From Patescibacteria group bacterium (lineage in GTDB: Bacteria > Patescibacteriota > Minisyncoccia > UBA6257): a stretch of 6,126 bases of DNA. Each line of letters begins with the position of its first letter. Position 1 is the stretch's first letter. Location: NCBI GenBank assembly GCA_022705545.1, contig JAKJEG010000021.1, forward strand, positions 1-6,126. The letters are read 5' to 3'. The notes under the pieces were generated by a model. It ran no database searches. It saw only the letters and a list, made by a program, of their open reading frames with translations, and was not told where the DNA came from. Shown piece after piece: positions 1 to 3,382 of this stretch. Position numbers and translations under genes: made by a program.

Positions 1-66
1 TCCGGCATCAATATGAGCAATAAAACCAATATTCCTAATTTTTTCTATAGGATAATTTGACTCCAT
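1..66 (-). CDS. fusA: Elongation factor G, N-terminal 22 codons (partial)
   Basis: The translation reads MESNYPIEKIRNIGFIAHID then AG, and runs off the left edge. The RNIGxxAHIDAG block is the start of the EF-G GTPase domain, where the P-loop AHIDAGKT begins, so the cut falls inside the P-loop. EF-G is the GTPase that drives tRNA and mRNA translocation on the ribosome. The ATG lies 6 bp after the rpsG stop, in the standard rpsL-rpsG-fusA order, so it is almost certainly co-transcribed. There is no Shine-Dalgarno sequence; the gap is only A and T, suggesting translational coupling to rpsG. The paralogue LepA and other translational GTPases have similar P-loops, but the position after rpsG makes fusA far more likely. 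Confidence 0.93.
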   Translation of the reverse strand, partial: MESNYPIEKIRNIGFIAHIDAG

Positions 67-72
67 AATTTT

Positions 73-543
73 TTATCTCGAAGAAAATTGAGCAAAAGCT
101 TTATTGGCTTCTGCCATTTTTTCTACAGTTAGTTTCTTTTTATAAGCATCTCCTTCTCTTTGAGAAGCTAAAATCAATTCGTCAGCTAATTTCTCTTTCA
201 TTGCCTTTCCTTTTTTTGAACGGCTAGATTCAATAATCCAACGGGAGGCTAAAATAAATTTTCGGTATTCAGGCACCTGCCGGGGAATTTGGTAATTCGC
301 TCCTCCTATCCTCCTGCTCACTAACTCCTGTTCAGGAGAAATATTTTCAATAGCAGTATTAAAAACGTTCAAAGGATCCTGCTTGGTTTTTTCTTTAATA
401 ATTTCCATTGCTTGGTAAAAAACCTTTCGAGCAACAGTTTTCTTTCCGTCTTTGGTTAAATAATTAATAAATTTAGTCACTTTCGGACTTTGATAAATTA
501 AATCAGGTTCGTATTCTTTTTCTTCGCGATGTTTTCTTCTCAT
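73..543 (-). CDS. rpsG: Small ribosomal subunit protein S7
   Basis: This 156-aa protein has the normal length for bacterial S7. S7 is a primary 16S rRNA binder that nucleates assembly of the 30S head and lies near the E-site tRNA. Visible family blocks are the DGKKTVARKVFYQAM segment (about residues 32-46), SRRIGGANYQIP (76-87), the ILASRWIIESSR helix (97-108) and the C-terminal MAEANKAFAQF (143-153). The N-terminus is basic (MRRKHREEK), as expected for an rRNA-contacting tail. The start lies 10 bp after the rpsL stop and fusA begins 6 bp downstream, so this is the middle gene of the str operon. No Shine-Dalgarno sequence precedes the ATG. In E. coli S7 represses its own operon from a long rpsL-rpsG spacer; the 10-bp spacer here leaves no room for such a site. 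Confidence 0.98.
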   Translation of the reverse strand: MRRKHREEKEYEPDLIYQSPKVTKFINYLTKDGKKTVARKVFYQAMEIIKEKTKQDPLNVFNTAIENISPEQELVSRRIGGANYQIPRQVPEYRKFILASRWIIESSRSKKGKAMKEKLADELILASQREGDAYKKKLTVEKMAEANKAFAQFSSR

Positions 544-553
544 AATTTATTAA

Positions 554-967
554 TTACTTTTTTTCTTTTTTAGTGCCATATTTACTTCTTTGCTGTTTTC
601 GATCCGCTACCCCAGCAGTATCAAAAACACCCCGAACAATATGATATCTGACGCCGGGCAAATCCTTGACTCTTCCCCCTCTTACTAAAACAATGGAGTG
701 CTCTTGCAAATTATGACCCTCTCCCGGAATATAAGCAGTCACTTCCATTCCGTTAGACAATCTTACTCTAGCGACTTTTCTCAAAGCCGAATTAGGTTTT
801 TTCGGCGTCATAGTAAAAACCTTTAAGCAAACCCCTTTTTTAAAAGGTGAAGAATGATAAGTTGGTTTATTTTTTAAACCATTAAAAGAATAAGAAAGCC
901 CCACAGACTTACTTTTTTTCTGCACTGACTTTCTTCCTTTTTTAACTAATTGAGTTAATGTCGGCAT
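554..967 (-). CDS. rpsL: Small ribosomal subunit protein S12
   Basis: S12 sits at the 30S decoding centre and monitors codon-anticodon pairing. The 137-aa product shows the signature TPKKPNSALRKVARVRL (about 54-70), EVTAYIPGEGHNLQEHS (75-91) and GGRVKDLPGVRYH (97-109), ending in RSKYGTKK. Lys56 and Lys101, equivalent to the two lysines whose replacement gives streptomycin resistance in E. coli, are both present. Asp102 is the residue beta-methylthiolated by RimO in other bacteria. The protein is about 13 residues longer than E. coli S12 because of a segment around residues 22-41 before the KGVC block, as in the longer Bacillus-type S12. It is the first gene of the operon, about 50 nt downstream of the predicted transcription start. 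The leader is A/T-rich with no Shine-Dalgarno sequence. Confidence 0.98.
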   Translation of the reverse strand: MPTLTQLVKKGRKSVQKKSKSVGLSYSFNGLKNKPTYHSSPFKKGVCLKVFTMTPKKPNSALRKVARVRLSNGMEVTAYIPGEGHNLQEHSIVLVRGGRVKDLPGVRYHIVRGVFDTAGVADRKQQRSKYGTKKEKK

Positions 968-1024
968 TTTTCAAAAAGTTATTTAAAAAATTAAAAAATT
1001 ATTTTTTCTTGAAAAAGTTTTTTT

Positions 1025-1053
1025 ATTCTAACAAAAATTTATTTTTTTGTCAA
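1025..1053 (-). promoter_or_regulatory. Sigma70-type promoter of the rpsL-rpsG-fusA operon
   Basis: On the minus strand a perfect -35 TTGACA (1048-1053) is followed after 17 bp by TAGAAT (1025-1030), a five-of-six match to the -10 box. Transcription would start near 1018 and give an A/T-rich leader of about 50 nt before the rpsL ATG at 967. It is the best promoter match in the window and is correctly placed for a highly expressed operon. The assignment rests on sequence match and position only. Confidence 0.88.
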
Positions 1054-1109
1054 AATTATAAGAGGATTAAAAGCCAATCGTGATAATCTAATAAATATTT
1101 CAAATCTCG

Positions 1110-1337
1110 ATTAACGACAGCGCCAGTCGTTAATGAACTAATGAACTGGTTTAGGGTAAAGAGTTTAAGAGTTATAAAGCCAGTATGGTGAAAAGGTAAG
1201 GTTTAAGGTAAAAAATCCTTTTAACTCTTAACCTTTGACCCTAAACGATACGGGCTTCATTACCTTTCAACTCTAAACCATACCCATTTTGTTTTGGTTA
1301 TTAGTTATTTCAATTCATTAACTAAATTGACGCTGTC
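1110..1337. repeat. Palindromic repeat family, copy 1 (long form with expanded interior)
   Basis: The left end carries ATTAACGAC (1110-1118) and GTCGTTAAT (1126-1134), a 9-bp inverted repeat around a 7-nt loop. GACAGCGCCAGTCGTTA (1116-1132) matches the left arm of copy 2 at 15 of 17 positions. The partner arm is not adjacent as in the other copies but about 190 bp away: GTTAATGAA (1129-1137) pairs with TTCATTAAC (1314-1322), and GACAGCG (1116-1122) pairs with CGCTGTC (1331-1337). The sequence after the right arm (CCCAATATTG, then two AAAATTG-like units) also resembles the flank of copy 2. The whole looks like a non-coding element with terminal inverted repeats and no ORF, MITE-like in form. 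No clear target-site duplication was found. Confidence 0.7.
1149..1283. repeat. Imperfect fold-back sequence inside repeat copy 1
   Basis: GTTTAGGGT (1149-1157) pairs with ACCCTAAAC (1238-1246). AAAG (1158-1161) pairs with CTTT (1233-1236), and TTAAGAGTT (1165-1173) pairs with AACTCTTAA (1223-1231). A second set competes with these: GTATGG (1183-1188) with CCATAC (1278-1283) and AAAGGTAA (1192-1199) with TTACCTTT (1260-1267). The arms are built from degenerate GTTTAGGGT/GGTTAAGAGTT-like units, so alternative pairings arise. No coding potential is visible on either strand. The stretch may be a decayed array of short units that was duplicated in inverted orientation. Confidence 0.65.
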
Positions 1338-1404
1338 CCAATATTGAAAATTGAAAATTCTTGTTGTTGACAACAAAAATTATTTATACCTCCTAGCCGA
1401 GCGC

Positions 1405-1433
1405 TTGATTTTTATTTTTGATTGTGCTACTAT
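1405..1433 (+). promoter_or_regulatory. Extended -10 promoter upstream of the 106-aa gene
   Basis: TTGATT (1405-1410) is followed after 17 bp by TACTAT (1428-1433), preceded by TG with one base between (1425-1427), which makes an extended -10. Transcription would start near 1440, about 50 nt upstream of the ATG at 1493. This rules out the in-frame ATG at 1418 as a start, because it would lie upstream of the transcript. No good promoter was seen between 1814 and 1862, so this one may also drive rplJ-rplL. Confidence 0.6.
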
Positions 1434-1456
1434 CTTTTCAGATTTTTGAGAACATT

Positions 1457-1474
1457 TTTATGAGAAGTAATGGC
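1457..1474 (+). repeat. Left arm of an 18-bp perfect inverted repeat flanking the 106-aa gene
   Basis: TTTATGAGAAGTAATGGC is the exact reverse complement of 1817-1834. This arm lies inside the predicted 5' UTR and ends 3 nt before the strong Shine-Dalgarno sequence of the 106-aa gene. Bases immediately outside and inside the arms do not continue the match, so the unit is sharply bounded at 18 bp. Confidence 0.9.
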
Positions 1475-1477
1475 AAG

Positions 1478-1485
1478 AAGGGAGG
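1478..1485 (+). promoter_or_regulatory. Strong Shine-Dalgarno sequence that fixes the start at 1493
   Basis: AAGGGAGG contains GGAGG (1481-1485) and is followed by 7 nt and then ATG at 1493. This near-ideal site selects Met26 of the longer open frame as the true start. It is the only convincing Shine-Dalgarno sequence before any gene in the window. Confidence 0.88.
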
Positions 1486-1492
1486 CGAGAGA

Positions 1493-1813
1493 ATGGCAAA
1501 AATAGGAAAAGAAAAAGAAATAAATTTGGCCAGAAGTTTTGTAAACCAGATCCTTGATGAGGAAAAAGAAGAATATTTAAACTATTTAAAAGAGGCAATT
1601 GATATTCGCTTAAAAAAAGAACCAAGTGAATATCTTGAAAACATTATTCGATTGATGGAAAAATATAATATTCCTCATCAAAAAATCAGATTAATTAACC
1701 TCTCGATATTTCCCAGTGACATTGACGAACAGGAAGTTGAACAAAGAAAAAAACAAGTAGCTATCAAAATAGCTAATTTAAAAAAACAGCGAGAAGAAAT
1801 CAATAAAAAATAA
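1493..1813 (+). CDS. Small charged helical protein of unknown function (106 aa)
   Basis: I do not recognise this family. The product begins MAKIGKEKEINLARSF and is rich in Lys, Glu and Ile, with no Cys or Trp, no signal peptide and no membrane segment. Its heptad-like C-terminus (about residues 76-106, with EQEVEQRKKQ and NLKKQREEINKK) suggests one or two amphipathic helices or a short coiled coil. The open frame extends upstream to an ATG at 1418, but that start precedes the predicted promoter -10 and has no ribosome binding site, so 1493 is preferred. The gene lies between a plus-strand promoter and the rplJ leader, so it could be the first gene of an operon with rplJ-rplL. It is bracketed by a perfect 18-bp inverted repeat, with one arm just before the Shine-Dalgarno sequence and the other 3 bp after the stop codon. 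The coding sequence is clear but the function is not. Confidence 0.8.
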   Translation: MAKIGKEKEINLARSFVNQILDEEKEEYLNYLKEAIDIRLKKEPSEYLENIIRLMEKYNIPHQKIRLINLSIFPSDIDEQEVEQRKKQVAIKIANLKKQREEINKK

Positions 1814-1816
1814 TCG

Positions 1817-1834
1817 GCCATTACTTCTCATAAA
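1817..1834 (+). repeat. Right arm of the 18-bp perfect inverted repeat
   Basis: GCCATTACTTCTCATAAA is the exact reverse complement of 1457-1474. It starts 3 bp after the stop codon of the 106-aa gene and ends 28 bp before the rplJ leader structure. In RNA the two arms would close a loop of about 340 nt containing the whole coding region. No T-run follows, so it is not a simple terminator. Confidence 0.9.
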
Positions 1835-1862
1835 TTAAAACCGTAAAAATTAATAAAATTTG

Positions 1863-1963
1863 TTTTCCCGAGATATTAGGTTGAGTAATCTCGTAAATCC
1901 TAATGAGGAATCAGTAATTCAGAAGAATTATTGTAAAATCTCTGCGGGAAAACCGCAGTTTTT
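1863..1963 (+). promoter_or_regulatory. rplJ (L10) leader: attenuator with competing folds
   Basis: Fold 1 (antiterminator): TTTTCCC (1863-1869) pairs with GGGAAAA (1946-1952). GAGAT (1870-1874) pairs with ATCTC (1938-1942) across a 3-nt bulge, giving 12 bp. This closes a junction holding ATTAGG/CCTAAT (1875-1880 with 1899-1904) and a hairpin TAATTC-AGAA-GAATTA (1915-1930). Fold 2: CGAGAT (1869-1874) pairs with ATCTCG (1888-1893), which frees 1942-1958 to form a terminator. The two folds share bases and exclude each other. L10 leaders in other bacteria bind the L10-L12 complex and repress the operon. The position directly before rplJ fits that class, but I cannot confirm the L10-binding motif by eye. 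Confidence 0.75.
1942..1963 (+). terminator. Conditional intrinsic terminator (attenuator) before rplJ
   Basis: CTGCGG (1942-1947), a GAAAA loop and CCGCAG (1953-1958) are followed by TTTTT and then ATTTT. The hairpin is short but GC-rich, in a leader otherwise dominated by A and T. It ends 18 bp before the rplJ ATG. Its left arm and loop overlap the antiterminator strand, which makes it conditional. Confidence 0.85.
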
Positions 1964-1976
1964 ATTTTAATAAATT

Positions 1977-2495
1977 ATGCTTACAAAATTGCAAAAAAAA
2001 GAATTAGTTAAAGAGATTTCTGATCAAATAAAAAAATCTCAAGGTTTTTATTTAGTTAATTTTTCCAAATTGGCCACCAAAGAATTAGAAGATTTAAGAA
2101 AAAATGTTAAAGCCAAAGAAGGGCAATTAAAAGTAGTAAAAAACACTTTATTAAAAATTGCTTTAAAAGAGGCTGGCTATAGTAATGACGAAATAGAAAA
2201 GATTAGCGGGCAGACAATGATTAATTTTGCTTTTAGTGATCCTATTGGTGTGGCTAATGTTTTAAATAAAGTAGGAGAAGAAAAGATTAGAATTTTAGGG
2301 GGGGTTTTAGAACAAAAATGGTTAAGCAGTGAAGAAGTGAAAAGAATAGCAGCCATTCTTTCTAAAGAAGATCTAATAGCAAAATTAATTGGTTCTTTGA
2401 AATCTCCGATGGCAAAGTTAGTCTATGTTTTGAAAGGCAACCAGCAAAAATTAGTGTATATTCTTCAAGAAGTAAAAAACCAACGAAAAGAATAA
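1977..2495 (+). CDS. rplJ: Large ribosomal subunit protein L10
   Basis: L10 anchors the L7/L12 stalk to 23S rRNA at the GTPase-associated centre. The 172-aa length is typical. The N-terminal domain shows the family start (KKELVKEISDQIKKSQGFYLVNFSKL, split here only by helix breaks), the VVKNTLLKIAL segment (about residues 53-63), GGVLEQKWLSSEEVKRIA (about 108-125) and the LIAKLIGSLKSP turn. The C-terminal helix carries two similar hydrophobic boxes, AKLVYVL and QKLVYIL. I infer that it binds two L7/L12 dimers, as in E. coli. No Shine-Dalgarno sequence precedes the ATG; the U-tract of the attenuator occupies that region. It is followed after 70 bp by rplL. Control is probably autogenous through the leader at 1863-1963. 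Confidence 0.97.
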   Translation: MLTKLQKKELVKEISDQIKKSQGFYLVNFSKLATKELEDLRKNVKAKEGQLKVVKNTLLKIALKEAGYSNDEIEKISGQTMINFAFSDPIGVANVLNKVGEEKIRILGGVLEQKWLSSEEVKRIAAILSKEDLIAKLIGSLKSPMAKLVYVLKGNQQKLVYILQEVKNQRKE

Positions 2496-2565
2496 TATCA
2501 GCAATTAATGATCAATAAATAGAAATATAAAATAAATAAAAAAAATAATAAAAATAAATAAAAAT
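2496..2565 (+). other. A/T-only rplJ-rplL spacer
   Basis: The last 45 bp before rplL are almost only A and T, in AAATAAATAAAAAAAATAAT-like runs, and contain no Shine-Dalgarno sequence. The rplL transcript would have an unstructured A-rich leader, which can promote initiation through S1 or simple accessibility. The stalk needs several L7/L12 copies per L10, so independent strong initiation at rplL is expected; that link is inference. Confidence 0.6.
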
Positions 2566-2997
2566 ATGGCAGAAGAAAAACAAACCCAAGAAGAAAAACA
2601 AAATGAGAGTAAAAAACTTTCAGCTAAAGTTGAAGAAATAGCCAAGAAAATAGAAGAATTAACGGTTTTAGAACTGGCTGATTTAGTTGACTATCTCGAA
2701 GAAAAATTTGGTGTTAGTTATGCTCCGGTTTCTCAAGCCGCTGGTAGCGCTAATGGTGGCGAAGGAACAGGTAAAGAGGGAGAAAAAGATACGGTTTCTG
2801 TTGTTTTAAAAGATGCTGGACAATCAAAGGTTCAGGTCATTAAAGACATAAAAGAGCTTTTGGGCATTGGTTTGAAGGAAGCAAAAGACATCGTTGATGC
2901 TGCCCCCAAAGCCGTTAAAGAAAATATTAGTATGGCAGAGGCAGAAGAAATTAAAAAGAAATTAGAAGCCGCCGGAGCAATTATAGAAATTAAATAG
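2566..2997 (+). CDS. rplL: Large ribosomal subunit protein L7/L12
   Basis: L7/L12 forms the mobile stalk dimers that recruit and stimulate translational GTPases such as EF-G. The N-terminal dimerisation helices cover about residues 18-52 (KLSAKVEEIAKK, then ELTVLELADLVDYLEEKFGV). A Gly/Ala/Glu-rich hinge follows at about 53-74. The C-terminal factor-binding domain is at 75-143, with VQVIKDIKELLGIGLKEAKD and the family end GAIIEIK. At 143 aa it is about 20 residues longer than usual because of an extra Glu/Gln/Lys-rich N-terminus (MAEEKQTQEEKQNESKK). No in-frame Met lies closer to the conserved domain, so the extension seems real. No rpoB or rpoC follows; the next features are a palindromic repeat and a tRNA gene on the same strand. 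Confidence 0.98.
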   Translation: MAEEKQTQEEKQNESKKLSAKVEEIAKKIEELTVLELADLVDYLEEKFGVSYAPVSQAAGSANGGEGTGKEGEKDTVSVVLKDAGQSKVQVIKDIKELLGIGLKEAKDIVDAAPKAVKENISMAEAEEIKKKLEAAGAIIEIK

Positions 2998-3017
2998 AGA
3001 TCATTTCTCATAATCAA

Positions 3018-3062
3018 ATTAACGACATCGCAAGTCGTTAATTTCTAACGACTTGCGATGTC
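3018..3062. repeat. Palindromic repeat family, copy 2 (compact form)
   Basis: GACATCGCAAGTCGTTA (3024-3040), a 5-nt loop atttc and TAACGACTTGCGATGTC (3046-3062) form a perfect 17-bp hairpin. A nested palindrome ATTAACGAC/GTCGTTAAT (3018-3026 and 3034-3042) shares the left arm, so two folds compete. It begins 20 bp after the rplL stop. No T-run follows, so it is not a standard intrinsic terminator, though it could stabilise the rplJL mRNA 3' end. Arm length, loop length and core sequence match copy 3. Confidence 0.92.
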
Positions 3063-3097
3063 CAAACATTGAGAATTGATCGAAAATTGAAAATTTT

Positions 3098-3140
3098 GTC
3101 AGTTGTCATCGTCATTGTCATTGTCATTGTTATCGTCAGT
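3098..3140 (+). repeat. Hexanucleotide tandem repeat (GTCATT-like)
   Basis: After a leading GTCAGTT, the units from 3105 read GTCATC, GTCATT, GTCATT, GTCATT, GTTATC and GTCAGT. This is about seven units of a 6-bp motif with three identical central copies. It is non-coding, lies between repeat copy 2 and the tRNA, and could vary in unit number by slippage. Confidence 0.85.
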
Positions 3141-3145
3141 TATTT

Positions 3146-3169
3146 CGTTAACCCGTTAATTCGTTAACT
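3146..3169 (+). repeat. Octanucleotide tandem repeat (CGTTAAYY)
   Basis: There are three adjacent 8-bp units: CGTTAACC, CGTTAATT and CGTTAACT. The core GTTAA also occurs in the arms of the palindromic repeat family (GTCGTTAA), so this may be a related decayed or seeding sequence. It lies about 35 bp upstream of the tRNA; no confident tRNA promoter was recognised here. Confidence 0.7.
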
Positions 3170-3194
3170 AAATAACAATTTCAGTAGGCGGTTT

Positions 3195-3295
3195 TCCCCT
3201 TATTGGGCATATAGCTCAATGGTTAGAGCGCTACGTTCACATCGTAGAGGTTTCCCGTTCGAGTCGGGATATGCCCACAAAAATTCATAAGGGGA
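3195..3295 (+). repeat. 9-bp inverted repeat bracketing the tRNA gene
   Basis: TCCCCTTAT (3195-3203) in the leader is the exact reverse complement of ATAAGGGGA (3287-3295) in the trailer. One unpaired base separates the 5' arm from the acceptor stem, and about ten bases, including the discriminator, separate the 3' arm. In the precursor this would stack a second helix on the acceptor stem with an internal loop at the cleavage sites. A role in tRNA end processing is inferred. Confidence 0.8.
3205..3277 (+). tRNA. tRNA-Val, anticodon CAC
   Basis: A full cloverleaf can be drawn. The acceptor stem is GGGCATA/TATGCCC (3205-3211 with 3270-3276). The D stem is GCTC/GAGC with loop AATGGTTA. The anticodon stem is CTACG/CGTAG with loop TTCACAT. 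The variable loop is 5 nt (AGGTT). The T stem is TCCCG/CGGGA with loop TTCGAGT. The anticodon CAC (3238-3240) reads GUG valine codons, and the discriminator A3277 is the valine type. The bases after it are CAA, so CCA is not encoded and must be added by a nucleotidyltransferase. All stems pair perfectly, so the gene looks functional. It lies on the rplJL strand and ends before the terminator at 3304-3339. Confidence 0.97.
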
Positions 3296-3303
3296 TTTAA
3301 TGG

Positions 3304-3339
3304 TTAAAAAGAAGGAAAAATATTTTTCCTTCTTTTTAA
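3304..3339. terminator. Bidirectional intrinsic terminator after tRNA-Val
   Basis: TTAAAAAGAAGGAAAAAT (3304-3321) is followed directly by its perfect reverse complement (3322-3339), an 18-bp palindrome with no spacer; a real hairpin would open a loop of about 4 nt. The plus-strand arm ends in CTTCTTTTT, supplying the U-tract, and the minus strand mirrors it. It would end the tRNA transcript, and possibly read-through from rplL, just before the metG promoter. Confidence 0.85.
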
Positions 3340-3343
3340 AATC

Positions 3344-3352
3344 TGATAAAAT
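3344..3352 (+). promoter_or_regulatory. Extended -10 promoter of metG
   Basis: TG, one base, then TAAAAT (3347-3352, five of six matches) form an extended -10 element. No good -35 is present at the proper distance; that stretch lies in the terminator arm. Transcription would start near 3359, about 24 nt before the metG ATG, leaving no room for a T-box or riboswitch. Confidence 0.55.
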
Positions 3353-3382
3353 ATAGAAAATAATTGTTGAATTGAATAATAA

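Noticed and set aside
1361..1376. TTGTTG-TTGA-CAACAA hairpin with an embedded perfect TTGACA (1367-1372), considered as a -35 box or terminator
   Set aside because: No -10 box lies at 16-18 bp and no T-run follows on either strand; the TTGATT/TGcTACTAT pair downstream is better placed.
1418..1492. Upstream in-frame ATG extending the 106-aa protein to 131 aa
   Set aside because: It lies upstream of the predicted -10 box and has no Shine-Dalgarno sequence, while the ATG at 1493 has a near-perfect one.
1854..1859. TAAAAT as a -10 box for a separate rplJ promoter
   Set aside because: It has no acceptable -35 box, and transcription would begin near 1866, inside the 5' strand of the antiterminator helix.
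2832..3017. 61-aa open frame on the minus strand opposite the end of rplL
   Set aside because: It is antisense to the conserved C-terminal domain of L7/L12, has no ribosome binding site and resembles no family; it is a shadow of rplL codon use.
3018..3062. Palindromic copy considered as an integron attC site
   Set aside because: The GTTAA and AAC parts loosely recall attC core sites, but the core motifs are not in the required places, the hairpin is perfect without extrahelical bases, and the copies flank ordinary single genes rather than a cassette array.
3340..3382. T-box or S-adenosylmethionine riboswitch before metG
   Set aside because: Only 43 bp separate the tRNA terminator from the metG start, too short for either, and no T-box sequence is present.
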